14,134 bases of DNA, from positions 1 to 14,134 of the forward strand of contig JAAZCB010000381.1 in NCBI GenBank assembly GCA_012513545.1. The letters are read 5' to 3'. This DNA comes from Clostridiaceae bacterium. GTDB lineage: Bacteria; Bacillota_A; Clostridia; Acetivibrionales; Acetivibrionaceae. The notes below the pieces were generated by a model. The model saw nothing but the letters and a program-made list of their open reading frames with translations. It had not been told where the DNA came from and did no database searches. Positions within the stretch are counted from its first letter, which is position 1. Every line of letters begins with the position of its first letter. The translations under genes and the position numbers were made by a program. Of the stretch, positions 1 to 6,897 are shown piece after piece.

Positions 1-2
1 GT

Positions 3-428
3 GTTGATATTAAAAATATTATTCCCCACAGATATCCTTTTTTACTTATTGATAAAATACTTGAAGTTGATCCGGGAAAGAGGGCAGTAGGAATAAAAAA
101 CGTCACAAATAATGAGCCGTTCTTTCAGGGACATTTTCCCGAATATCCCGTAATGCCGGGGGTATTGCTTGTGGAAGCAATGGCACAAACAGCCTGTGTA
201 GCCGGATTGATGCTCGAAGAAAACAAAGGCAAACTAGGAATGTTTGCAGGAATAGAATCTATGAAATTCAAGCGTCAGGTCGTTCCTGGAGATACCCTGA
301 AGCTTGAAGCAGAGTTTCTTGTATTTAAAATGGGTATGGGCAAGGTCAAGGTTCGTGCAACCGTTGAAGATCAAGTTGCCGCCGAAGGTGAAATCAAATT
401 TGCAATAGTAGATCCCAATAAAAAATAG
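3..428 (+). CDS. fabZ: 3-hydroxyacyl-ACP dehydratase FabZ (5' end outside window)
   Basis: FabZ dehydrates 3-hydroxyacyl-ACP to trans-2-enoyl-ACP in the elongation cycle of type II fatty acid synthesis in the cytoplasm. The reading frame is open from position 3 and gives 141 visible residues; the family is usually 140-150 residues, so only a few N-terminal codons are missing. The visible protein begins [17 protein letters not shown], the usual FabZ N-terminus. The hotdog catalytic residues are present: His44 in [11 protein letters not shown] and Glu58 in LLVEAMAQT. There is no sign of damage. It runs convergently towards murC, and its stop codon lies 9 bp before a large palindrome (437-501). 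It probably belongs to primary lipid synthesis rather than to the acyl locus 5 kb downstream, but the reductase product of that locus would be a FabZ-type substrate. Confidence 0.95.
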   Translation, partial: VDIKNIIPHRYPFLLIDKILEVDPGKRAVGIKNVTNNEPFFQGHFPEYPVMPGVLLVEAMAQTACVAGLMLEENKGKLGMFAGIESMKFKRQVVPGDTLKLEAEFLVFKMGMGKVKVRATVEDQVAAEGEIKFAIVDPNKK

Positions 429-436
429 AGCCAGAT

Positions 437-501
437 GAGTCAAAGGGGACGGTTCTTCCTGACTCAAGTTTTGAGTCAGGAAGAACCGTCCCCTTTGACT
501 C
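437..501. repeat. Perfect 31-bp-arm palindrome (REP-like element)
   Basis: The left arm 437-467 and right arm 471-501 are exact reverse complements separated by a 3-nt loop (gtt). The core reads GGGGACGGTTCTTCC. The element lies between the convergent genes fabZ and murC and invades the 3' end of murC, supplying its last seven codons and its TGA stop. A transcript from either strand would fold into a very stable hairpin, so it could end or stabilise both mRNAs, but no U-tract follows on either side. From memory, similar GGGGACGGTTC palindromes are dispersed in many Firmicute genomes and resemble REP sequences moved by Y1 (RAYT) transposases. That link is recalled, not shown here, because this window contains only one copy. 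Confidence 0.9.
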
Positions 502-1882
502 TTAAAAACATTTCACCTACTTTATAAACATCTCCTGCTCCCATAGTCAGTATCAAATCTCCGCTTGATGCATTTTCTCTGAGATATTCTACTATTGCAT
601 CAAAGTCAGATATATAAACGGCGTCCTTTCCTTTTTCTTTAATTCTGTCGGTCAGTGTACTTGAATGTATCTCACCTGTGTCAATCTCGCGTGCTGAATA
701 TATGTCCGAAATAATTATGCTGTCCGCTTCCGAAAAAGCCTCGGAAAACTCCTTCAATAATAATTTTGTTCTGGTATAGGTATGTGGCTGGAACACGCAC
801 CACACTTTTCGGTATGTACCATTCCTTGCCGCTTTGAGTGTTGCAATTATTTCTGAAGGATGGTGGGCATAATCATCAACAATCTTAATACCGTCTGATG
901 CACCTTTGACTTCAAACCTCCTGTGAGTACCTGTAAAGCTCTTCAATCCAAGTTCAATATCCTTCATATCACATCCTAAAGTAACGCACGCAGCAATAGC
1001 CGCAAGAGAATTGCTTACATTATGAATACCCGGAACATTGAGTTTGATTTCCGAGACTTTCTTACCACAGTTTAACACATCAAAAGATGCAAAACCTGAA
1101 TCGTCAAATACTATATTTTCCGCTGTCCACATTGCCCTTTTACATTCTATCCCATATGTAACTACTCTGCATTTTGCTGTTTCAATTATTGTTTCAACAT
1201 TTTTATCATCTGCACATGCTACCAAACAACCATTATCAGGCACAAGCGCAACAAATTTTGCAAATGCCTCCTTTATATGGTTTATATCTCTGAAATAATC
1301 AAGATGGTCTGCCTCAATATTAAGCACAACAGCAAGATAAGGCTTGAACTTTAAAAAGCTCTCCACATATTCACATGCCTCTGTGATAAAATAATTATTA
1401 CTTCCTATTCTGGTATTTCCACCTATTGCATCAAGCTCTCCTCCGATATGTATTGTCGGGTCGAGCCCTGCTTGAAGCATTATCAATGATATCATTGATG
1501 TAGTGGTTGTTTTGCCGTGTGTACCTGAAATCGCAATACTGAATGGATATTTCTTCATAATTTCACCAAGCAGGGTTGCTCTTTCGATTGTGCGAATACC
1601 ACATCTTCTCGCTTCCAACAGCTCCGGATTGTTTTCCCTAACAGCCGCGGTATAGACTACCAGATTGGGATTACTTATGTTTTCTTCACTATGGCCTATG
1701 TATATATTAATTCCTTTTCTTCTCAGTTTTGACGTAATTCCCGATTCCTTGATATCCGAACCCGATATATTGTATCCAAGATTCAGCATAATTTCAGCCA
1801 AGCCACTCATACTTATTCCACCAATACCAATAAAGTGGACATCTTTGATCTGTGTAAAATCAAGCAGTCCTAATTGTTCCAA
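476..1882 (-). CDS. murC: UDP-N-acetylmuramate--L-alanine ligase MurC
   Basis: MurC joins L-alanine to UDP-MurNAc using ATP, the first step of peptidoglycan stem-peptide assembly in the cytoplasm. All three Mur ligase domains are recognisable. Numbered from a GTG at 1891, they are: the N-terminal nucleotide-sugar domain with HFIGIGGISMSGLAEI (about 19-34); the ATP-binding loop GTHGKTTT (123-130) with NIEADHLDYF (191-200); and the C-terminal domain with DDYAHHPSEI (339-348) and FQPHTYTRT (367-375). I chose the TTG at 1882. The AAGGAG at 1896-1891 overlaps the upstream GTG (1891) but lies 8 nt from this TTG; the protein is then 468 residues instead of 471. The C-terminal tail VKGDGSS and the stop codon come from the 437-501 palindrome, so the original end was probably replaced. 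It is divergent from purR and convergent with fabZ. Confidence 0.95.
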   Translation of the reverse strand: MEQLGLLDFTQIKDVHFIGIGGISMSGLAEIMLNLGYNISGSDIKESGITSKLRRKGINIYIGHSEENISNPNLVVYTAAVRENNPELLEARRCGIRTIERATLLGEIMKKYPFSIAISGTHGKTTTTSMISLIMLQAGLDPTIHIGGELDAIGGNTRIGSNNYFITEACEYVESFLKFKPYLAVVLNIEADHLDYFRDINHIKEAFAKFVALVPDNGCLVACADDKNVETIIETAKCRVVTYGIECKRAMWTAENIVFDDSGFASFDVLNCGKKVSEIKLNVPGIHNVSNSLAAIAACVTLGCDMKDIELGLKSFTGTHRRFEVKGASDGIKIVDDYAHHPSEIIATLKAARNGTYRKVWCVFQPHTYTRTKLLLKEFSEAFSEADSIIISDIYSAREIDTGEIHSSTLTDRIKEKGKDAVYISDFDAIVEYLRENASSGDLILTMGAGDVYKVGEMFLRVKGDGSS

Positions 1883-1890
1883 ATTCAACA

Positions 1891-1896
1891 CTCCTT
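1891..1896 (-). promoter_or_regulatory. murC ribosome binding site that decides its start
   Basis: AAGGAG on the minus strand. Its last G is the first base of the GTG at 1891, so that codon cannot use it. TTG at 1888 is only 2 nt away. TTG at 1882 has an 8-nt spacer and is the best fit. Confidence 0.65.
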
Positions 1897-1950
1897 ACTG
1901 TAAAATACGATAAACATAATTCATTAACGAATAATAACCATACGCAATTT

Positions 1951-1980
1951 ATTATATACATCGGTTCTTTTTCCTGGTAA
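1951..1980 (-). promoter_or_regulatory. Putative sigma-A promoter of murC
   Basis: On the minus strand, TTACCA (1980-1975) and TATAAT (1956-1951) are separated by 18 nt. A TG lies two bases before the -10. The start point would fall about 50-60 nt before the MurC start. The -10 is perfect and the -35 matches 4 of 6 bases, so this is a reasonable but unproven call in AT-rich DNA. Confidence 0.4.
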
Positions 1981-2135
1981 AAGCTTATACAATTTCAAAA
2001 CTAAATTTCAATTAATATTATATGAAATTTTTAGCATATATATAAGCATTTAAACAAACATTTATAACTTTCTTCATAAATTGATTCTGTCATAAATCAC
2101 TTGGAGCAGAAACTGAACAATTTATGAAAAAAAGC

Positions 2136-2164
2136 TTAAAATATTCGTATTATTATAGTATAAT
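2136..2164 (+). promoter_or_regulatory. Putative sigma-A promoter of purR
   Basis: TTAAAA (2136-2141, 4 of 6 to consensus) lies 17 nt before a perfect TATAAT (2159-2164), giving a leader of about 70 nt before the PurR start. The surrounding DNA is so AT-rich that a chance match is possible. Confidence 0.4.
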
Positions 2165-2242
2165 ATATTAAAATCAAAAAAGATATATATAAAATATGTT
2201 GACAATACCTGGCTTTTGCTGATTATTACCTGGAGGTATTTA

Positions 2243-3064
2243 ATGGACAAATTTCATAGGAACGAAAGAATCGGAGTTATATTGAAAACCTTATGCGACT
2301 TGCCGGGAGAAGTATTCACACTCGGTTTTTTTTCGGATTTGTTTGGCTCTGCCAAGTCAACCATCAGCGAAGATGTGGACATTATACAGAATCTGCTTGA
2401 TAAGTTGGATATGGGGATCATTGAAAGCATACCGGGGTCTTTGGGCGGGGTTCGATTCATACCCCGATACAAAAAACAAAAGATTAAAGGTATTCTTGAC
2501 GGCCTGTGCAAGGAGCTGTCAAGTCCGCACAGAATATTACCAGGTGGATATATTTATATGCTTGACATAATCTATGATCCCCACAAGGCTTCAGATATAG
2601 GCAATATATTCGCAGGCTACTTTTTTAAAAAAGCAATAGATTATGTCGTTACGGTGGAAACAAAAGGTATACCCCTTGCCTTTTCTGTTGCCAGATCATT
2701 AAACGTTCCACTGTTAATTGCCAGGAGAAACAGTGAGGCAGCCGATGGTCCGTCGGTAAATATTAATTATGTTACCGGATCCTCCAAAAAGATACAGACT
2801 ATGGTCCTTTCAACGAGAGCACTGAAAAGAAATTCAAGGCTTTTGTTTATTGACGATTTCATGAAAGGCGGAGGAACTGCCGGAGGTTTCGTCGAGCTTG
2901 CCAAAGAATTTGAATGTGAGGTAGCAGGCATCGGCATATTTATAGAAAGAAAGGCACCTGAAAGGAAACTAGTTGATAATTATATGTCACTTATTACGCT
3001 TAACAATACGGACGAAGTTGAAAAAAGCATTGATATAACACCAAGTAAGGATTGGGAAAATTGA
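2243..3064 (+). CDS. purR: Purine operon repressor PurR
   Basis: PurR of Firmicutes is a PRPP-responsive repressor of purine synthesis and transport genes, built from an N-terminal winged helix and a phosphoribosyltransferase-like effector domain. The protein here is 273 residues, close to the family's usual 270-285. Residues 1-75 fit the DNA-binding domain (MDKFHRNERIGVILKTL, then FGSAKSTISEDVDI). The PRPP loop LLFIDDFMKGGGTAGG is at 200-215. I chose the ATG at 2243 because TGGAGG (2231-2236) precedes it with a 6-nt spacer and the resulting N-terminus matches the family; the frame is open further upstream but has no ribosome binding site there. It is followed by spoVG, as in Bacillus, but yabJ/ridA, which separates them in B. 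subtilis, is absent. Confidence 0.95.
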   Translation: MDKFHRNERIGVILKTLCDLPGEVFTLGFFSDLFGSAKSTISEDVDIIQNLLDKLDMGIIESIPGSLGGVRFIPRYKKQKIKGILDGLCKELSSPHRILPGGYIYMLDIIYDPHKASDIGNIFAGYFFKKAIDYVVTVETKGIPLAFSVARSLNVPLLIARRNSEAADGPSVNINYVTGSSKKIQTMVLSTRALKRNSRLLFIDDFMKGGGTAGGFVELAKEFECEVAGIGIFIERKAPERKLVDNYMSLITLNNTDEVEKSIDITPSKDWEN

Positions 3065-3160
3065 GTTAAAATCAATAGAATCAAATAATTTTTTCTTTAT
3101 TTTGGTATTATGAATAATAAATGAATTAAGAGAAATGCTAATAAAAACTGATTTTTATAT

Positions 3161-3184
3161 CTGTTCCCTGATTTGACGGAACAG
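3161..3184 (+). terminator. Possible terminator hairpin after purR
   Basis: A 7-bp stem, CTGTTCC (3161-3167) with GGAACAG (3178-3184), and a 10-nt loop. T-rich sequence follows only after about 7 nt, so it is a weak intrinsic terminator at best. It lies between purR and the spoVG promoter. Confidence 0.4.
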
Positions 3185-3230
3185 GTAGCTTTAGTTTATT
3201 TTTTATGGAAATAAAAAAATGAAAAATAAA

Positions 3231-3259
3231 GAAGGAAAATCATATTAAATGGCGAATAT
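3231..3259 (+). promoter_or_regulatory. Sigma-H-type promoter of spoVG
   Basis: The -35 element GAAGGAAAA (3231-3239) and -10 element GGCGAATAT (3251-3259) fit the sigma-H consensus RnAGGAwWW / RnnGAATww at every fixed base. There are 17 nt between AGGA and GAAT, the spacing I recall for the classical B. subtilis spoVG sigma-H promoter. The start point would be about 45 nt before the SpoVG ATG. It implies that spoVG is switched on at the transition to stationary phase. Confidence 0.85.
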
Positions 3260-3309
3260 AATAAATATGCAGGATGAATACACATTTTTACGGAAGGTGG
3301 TTACATCTT

Positions 3310-3609
3310 ATGGAAATTACCGATGTTCGTATAAGGAAAATTGATTCCGAGGGTAAGATGAAAGCTGTTGTTTCGGTAACTTTTGACAATGAATTTGTAA
3401 TTCATGACATTAAGGTTATCGAAAGTCAGAATGGTCTCTTCATTGCTATGCCGAGCAGGAAGGCTCCTGATGGCGAATTCAGGGATATTGCCCATCCTAT
3501 TAATGCAGAAACCAGAAGTAAAATCCAAAATGCCATTCTGGATAAGTACGAGTCTATTTCTGCAAATGCTGATAACTCAGAAGAAGCAGAAGAAGCGGAA
3601 GAAGAATAA
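3310..3609 (+). CDS. spoVG: Septation/regulatory protein SpoVG
   Basis: SpoVG is a small DNA/RNA-binding regulator linked to septation and sporulation in Firmicutes. The 99-residue protein has the family's usual length. It starts [38 protein letters not shown] and continues with [24 protein letters not shown], the highly conserved SpoVG core. An acidic tail (EEAEEAEEE, 91-99) is typical of the poorly conserved C-terminus. The ATG at 3310 was chosen because AAGGTGG (3294-3300) lies 9 nt upstream and the family start is MEITDVR; an in-frame ATG at 3274 would add 12 residues not found in the family. It has its own sigma-H-like promoter, separate from purR. The glmU-prs genes that follow it in Bacillus are not here. 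Confidence 0.97.
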   Translation: MEITDVRIRKIDSEGKMKAVVSVTFDNEFVIHDIKVIESQNGLFIAMPSRKAPDGEFRDIAHPINAETRSKIQNAILDKYESISANADNSEEAEEAEEE

Positions 3610-3656
3610 TAATAATTATTAATACACCCGTTAATAACCGCAAGAAGTCAATCTGT

Positions 3657-3682
3657 GCCTCAAATGTTGATAAATTTGAGGC
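3657..3682 (+). terminator. Hairpin after spoVG, probable terminator
   Basis: A perfect 9-bp stem, GCCTCAAAT (3657-3665) with ATTTGAGGC (3674-3682), and an 8-nt loop, 48 nt after the spoVG stop. Only a short T run (TTTGTG) follows, so termination may be partial. Confidence 0.55.
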
Positions 3683-3798
3683 TTTGTGAAGGATACCTAT
3701 TAAGCACCCTTGTTTTCAGTTTGATTCTAGATTATATGGGTTTGTTTATGTGTATTTTTCTTGGTGTCTATTTTTTTAGCAGTTTGTAGAAATTTCTT

Positions 3799-3831
3799 AA
3801 CTCCACCTTTATTGAGGTGGAGTTTCTTTTT
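3799..3831 (+). terminator. Rho-independent terminator
   Basis: A perfect 10-bp stem, AACTCCACCT (3799-3808) with AGGTGGAGTT (3815-3824), and a 6-nt loop, followed at once by TCTTTTT. It points in the plus direction. No CDS lies between the hairpin at 3682 and this site, so it ends either read-through spoVG mRNA or an unannotated short transcript. Confidence 0.8.
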
Positions 3832-4040
3832 AACCTCTTTCGTACGAAGTGAAAGAGCTTAGAAAGAGAGGGGCTCGATGTCCCGAAGCTTTTTATTTGT
3901 AAACCATAAGCTATAAAAATATGGTAACATAATATATTGTTATATTCTTTTATATTCAATAATCATGCAAGTGTTATAAGTCCCTTGCGTATAATGTATG
4001 GAGAACCGTTAATAATTTAGTAATAATACGGGAGTTCCAT

Positions 4041-4844
4041 ATGCAAAAGGGAATCTTGTTGGGAAAAGGTATGACAGCCGAAGTATATGAATGGGGCCAG
4101 GATAAAGTTTTGAAGCTCTACTATGAAGTATTCAGCAACGAATGGATTAATCATGAAGCAAAAGTCGGAAAAGCAGTTCATAAGGCAGGTATACCCTCAC
4201 CAGCAGTTTTTGAAACAATAAGCGTTGGCAACCGAAAAGGAACAATATTTGAAAGGATCTTTGGAAAGCCTCTTTTGAAGCATTTAGAAGCAGAGCCCTG
4301 GAAGGCACACTATTTAACACAGCAATCGGCAGAACTGCAAATAAAAATCCACAAATACTCGTCTGAAAACCTGCCCTCTCAAAAGGACAATTTAACAAGT
4401 AAAATAAACCCTGCCTCAAGAATATTAGGCAGTAAAAAAGACATAATAATTGAATATCTAAAAAATCTTCCTGATGGTAACAGCGTTTGTCATGGCGATT
4501 TTCATTTCAATAATATTATAGTTTCAGACAAAGGATTAATACCTGTTGACTGGACAAATGCATACCTTGGAAATCCTTTTGGGGATGTTGCCAGAACCTG
4601 GCTGATACTTAATTCACCTTCAAGGTTTACAGAACTATTTAACATTATGTCTACGTCATACCATTATACCAAACAGCTGCCCTACTGGCAGTATTTAAAT
4701 GAGTATATAAGGCTCTCAAATGCAAGCTTTGAGAGTATTGATGAATGGATACTTCCCATTGCAGCAGCAAAGCTCGCAGACAGAATACCCGGCGAAGAAA
4801 AGTGGCTAATGAACATCATCAATGCCAGACTGGAAAACATTTGA
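4041..4844 (+). CDS. APH-family phosphotransferase, substrate unknown
   Basis: A 267-residue cytoplasmic protein with the aminoglycoside phosphotransferase/choline kinase-like fold. Visible motifs are the glycine-rich loop LLGKGMTAEVYEW (6-18), the nucleotide-binding lysine in VLKLY (Lys25), the catalytic loop VCHGDFHFNNII (149-160) with Asp153 and Asn158, and the metal-binding Asp170 in VDWTNAYLGNPFGDVARTW. All key residues are intact, so it should be an active kinase. Family members phosphorylate antibiotics, small alcohols, amino alcohols or sugars, and the sequence does not tell which. The ATG at 4041 follows GGGAG (4030-4034) with a 6-nt spacer. The ribosome binding site and start lie in a possible hairpin: ATGGAGAAC (3998-4006) can pair with GTTCCAT (4034-4040) with one bulge. 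It is a monocistronic gene with structured DNA on both sides. I would not call it a resistance gene. Confidence 0.85.
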   Translation: MQKGILLGKGMTAEVYEWGQDKVLKLYYEVFSNEWINHEAKVGKAVHKAGIPSPAVFETISVGNRKGTIFERIFGKPLLKHLEAEPWKAHYLTQQSAELQIKIHKYSSENLPSQKDNLTSKINPASRILGSKKDIIIEYLKNLPDGNSVCHGDFHFNNIIVSDKGLIPVDWTNAYLGNPFGDVARTWLILNSPSRFTELFNIMSTSYHYTKQLPYWQYLNEYIRLSNASFESIDEWILPIAAAKLADRIPGEEKWLMNIINARLENI

Positions 4845-4960
4845 TTTAAACGTCAAGGTTTACACAGCGTTGTTCGTTAAATTTTCCATAAACAATTAAC
4901 ATAATGATGAACCTGTAACAATTGGATATTCAACTCCATACTATAGTACTACAAGATATA

Positions 4961-5060
4961 ATATTCGGGTTAAGCAGCAGCTCATTTCCTTTATGGGTTT
5001 TACAGCATTTAAAGACTTTGCCTTTGAAAATAATCCCTGACAGCATATTAACCCGAATAT
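4961..5060. repeat. 13-bp perfect inverted repeat, 74 nt apart
   Basis: ATATTCGGGTTAA (4961-4973) and TTAACCCGAATAT (5048-5060) are exact reverse complements. The sequence between them is not obviously structured. With arms this long it is unlikely to be chance, and it directly abuts the hairpin element at 5067. The two may be parts of one mobile element or RNA. Confidence 0.65.
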
Positions 5061-5066
5061 GACTAG

Positions 5067-5168
5067 TAGTGTATTCTCAAATTACCTACGAATAATGAAA
5101 ATCCGAGAATCCCGGTGATTTAACGGGTTCGGAGGATTTTCATTTGGATAGAAATTTGAGAAACACTA
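5067..5168. repeat. Nested three-tier hairpin, MITE-like element or structured RNA
   Basis: The outer arms TAGTGTATTCTCAAATT (5067-5083) and AATTTGAGAAACACTA (5153-5168) pair over 16 bp with one bulged base. The middle arms AATGAAAATCC (5094-5104) and GGATTTTCATT (5134-5144) are perfect over 11 bp. The inner arms GAATCCCG (5107-5114) and CGGGTTC (5124-5130) pair with one bulge around a 9-nt loop. About 34 base pairs in a 102-nt unit with imperfect terminal inverted repeats suggests a miniature inverted-repeat element or a stable non-coding RNA. Neither the family nor a copy elsewhere can be confirmed here. Confidence 0.7.
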
Positions 5169-5217
5169 TACTCGCTACTTAGTTTATTGTTTTATGTATA
5201 CTTATAATCTCAATCCA

Positions 5218-5270
5218 TATGGTTTATGTTTGGTAAGAGGTAATATCGTCAATATCCACTATAAACCATA
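5218..5270. promoter_or_regulatory. 10-bp inverted repeat, possible operator or leader stem
   Basis: TATGGTTTAT (5218-5227) and ATAAACCATA (5261-5270) are perfect reverse complements 33 nt apart, between a TATAAT (5203-5208) and the acyltransferase start at 5304. It could be a pair of half sites for a regulator or a leader stem. No similar sequence is found before the paralogous gene at 9309. Confidence 0.35.
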
Positions 5271-5303
5271 AATATCTAAACTCTTTTTTGGGAGTGTATG
5301 TTT

Positions 5304-6854
5304 ATGAATGTAAAATATGAGTTTGGAAAGTTTAAAATGAAGATCTCCTATGATGGCAACGAGGAAGATTTATTTACAGGTAACACCCTGTTCGATAATG
5401 AATTATTCCGATGTTATCTGGAACTTCTCGGTAAGATGCACGAAGGTTATCCACCAAATATACTCGGCTATTATAATGGAGTAAACAAATTATTTGAGGA
5501 CTATTTAAAAGCCAATAAAGTATATGCAGATAACAATAAAGCATCAATCATCAGCGATCCAAATATTATGCCTGCGAGTGGTCACGATATATACAATTAC
5601 GTTTCACGTTACGGTCTGACCGATTGTCAGATTCAAGTAATTATGAAGCTTGATGGGCATTTAAACTATAATAAACTTACAAATGCCGTAAAATTATCTG
5701 TTGATGACCAGCCTGTTTTTGGCTGCCGGTTTATTGAAGATACGACTCCATACTGGAAGCCCTTCGAGAACCTTGACCAAGTCAACTTCTGCACTTATGA
5801 AGAAACCAGTAATGCGGATGAATCGGTTAACAGGTTTTTGAAACGACCATTGGATATGGATAATGACCCTATGGTAAAATTAAGGCTTATACGCTCAGAA
5901 GAATGTGATACTTTATGTTTTAAATTGAATCACTCCTGCTGTGACGGTGCCGGTATAAAGGAGTATATCAAGCTCCTTTCCGAGATTTATTCATCGATTG
6001 ACTGCGAAAATGGTATTTTCATTCCATTGCCTAATAAGCGTGGCAGAAAGGAACAGGATGCATTATTCAAGAGTCTTGGTATAACAAACCCCGACTCAGA
6101 GTGGATTGAAGGCTCGGAAGTTTCAAGAGTAACATGGCCATTTACGTGGAATATTGCACAATCGGAGGCACGTCATTATGTAGTCTGCCGTCTTCCAAAA
6201 GGCCAGATCAAGGATATCAAGCAGTATTCAAGAGAAAAAGGAGCTACAATAAATGATATTATTCTGACTGCATATTACAGGGCTTTGTCAGAAATGAGCC
6301 AACCGCAATATAATGAGGCAATGGATATTTCGATAACAGTCGATTTAAGACGGTATCTTCCCAAACAAAAGACAGAAGCAATACGAAACTTTTCCGGTTC
6401 GGAAAATACAAGTATATATCTTTTACCTGATGAAACGTTTGAAGAAACCCTGTCAAAGGTAGTATCCGAGACGAATAGAATTAAGAATTCACAGCCAGGG
6501 CTGCAAAGTGCTCTAGGCCTTGAACGACTCGAAAAACTGGCTTTTCCTGAGGTACTTTCCTATTACAATTCGGTATCACAATGGGCTTGTCAATGCAATG
6601 ACAAATGTGCACCGGTATTGTCGAATGTAGGTAATCTTTCAGAAGGCTTGTTAAAATTCGGAGAGGTCACTGCTGTTGATGCCTATATGGTTCCTCATAC
6701 TGTACATGCGCCGGGCTTTCTTCTGCTGGCGAACACTTACAATGATACACTGACACTTTCAACAGCCTTTTATGATGGTACTATAGAACATGAAGATTCC
6801 ATAAAGCTAATAAATAAAGTAAAAGACGAAATCCTTAAAAATTGTACCTGCTAA
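5304..6854 (+). CDS. Stand-alone condensation-like (HxxxD) acyltransferase with extra N-terminal domain
   Basis: A 516-residue cytoplasmic protein of the condensation/alcohol acyltransferase superfamily, whose members move an acyl group from a carrier-protein or CoA thioester to an alcohol or amine. Numbered from the ATG at 5298, the catalytic motif NHSCCDGAG places His212 and Asp216. A second conserved block, VDLRRYLP...AIRNFSG, is at 348-367. From residue about 94 it aligns without large gaps to the protein at 9309-10649, roughly half identical by eye in the first 60 aligned residues. The first 85-90 residues (including YLELLGKMHEGYPPNILGYYNGVNKLFEDYL) have no counterpart there, and I do not recognise them. 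I chose the ATG at 5304 because GGGAG (5290-5294) is 9 nt away, against 3 nt for the ATG at 5298. No adenylation or carrier domain is attached, so it is not an NRPS. It converges on the ketoreductase gene. Confidence 0.8.
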   Translation: MNVKYEFGKFKMKISYDGNEEDLFTGNTLFDNELFRCYLELLGKMHEGYPPNILGYYNGVNKLFEDYLKANKVYADNNKASIISDPNIMPASGHDIYNYVSRYGLTDCQIQVIMKLDGHLNYNKLTNAVKLSVDDQPVFGCRFIEDTTPYWKPFENLDQVNFCTYEETSNADESVNRFLKRPLDMDNDPMVKLRLIRSEECDTLCFKLNHSCCDGAGIKEYIKLLSEIYSSIDCENGIFIPLPNKRGRKEQDALFKSLGITNPDSEWIEGSEVSRVTWPFTWNIAQSEARHYVVCRLPKGQIKDIKQYSREKGATINDIILTAYYRALSEMSQPQYNEAMDISITVDLRRYLPKQKTEAIRNFSGSENTSIYLLPDETFEETLSKVVSETNRIKNSQPGLQSALGLERLEKLAFPEVLSYYNSVSQWACQCNDKCAPVLSNVGNLSEGLLKFGEVTAVDAYMVPHTVHAPGFLLLANTYNDTLTLSTAFYDGTIEHEDSIKLINKVKDEILKNCTC

Positions 6855-6897
6855 TGCTATTCGATTTATGCTGGAAGAAGTTAATATATAGCATGAA

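Larger units (their letters stand above)
1897..2242. other. Divergent murC-purR intergenic region
   Basis: About 345 bp, strongly AT-rich, with no open frame worth calling. It holds the candidate murC promoter (1951-1980), the candidate purR promoter (2136-2164) and the purR ribosome binding site. A lone TTGACA at 2199-2204 has no matching -10. I see no convincing PurBox pair, riboswitch or repeat here. Confidence 0.6.
3610..4040. other. spoVG-kinase intergenic region with several hairpins
   Basis: About 430 bp without a credible gene. After the spoVG hairpin (3657-3682) comes a T-rich stretch and then a strong terminator (3799-3831). Next is a hairpin CTCTTTC/GAAAGAG (3835-3841 with 3851-3857), then GGG/CCC (3870-3872 with 3882-3884) nested inside AGCTT/AAGCT (3856-3860 with 3886-3890) and followed by TTTTATTT. 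Near the kinase gene, a perfect TATAAT (3990-3995) has no good -35. The segment 3683-3831 could be an spoVG 3' UTR or a small RNA. I do not recognise a known riboswitch. Confidence 0.5.
4845..5303. other. Repeat-rich intergenic region before the first acyltransferase
   Basis: About 460 bp with no convincing gene. In order it holds a 13-bp inverted repeat (4961-4973 with 5048-5060), a long nested hairpin (5067-5168), a TATAAT at 5203-5208 with no good -35, a 10-bp inverted repeat (5218-5227 with 5261-5270), and the ribosome binding site GGGAG (5290-5294). The plus frame 4963-5060 is open for about 32 codons but has no start signal. The structured part may be an inserted element. Confidence 0.55.

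Noticed and set aside
234..467. Minus-strand frame of 77 codons opposite fabZ
   Set aside because: It lies antisense to the conserved FabZ coding sequence and begins inside the palindrome; it is a shadow frame.
2199..2227. TTGACA upstream of purR as the -35 of its promoter
   Set aside because: No acceptable -10 lies at 16-18 nt, and a start there would fall on the ribosome binding site. The TATAAT at 2159 is a better candidate.
3768..3959. Minus-strand open frame of 63 codons
   Set aside because: It runs through the strong plus-strand terminator and its neighbouring hairpins, has low-complexity composition, no ribosome binding site and no recognisable domain.
4041..4844. Aminoglycoside resistance gene
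   Set aside because: The fold motifs are generic to the APH/choline kinase superfamily, and nothing in the sequence or context indicates an antibiotic substrate.
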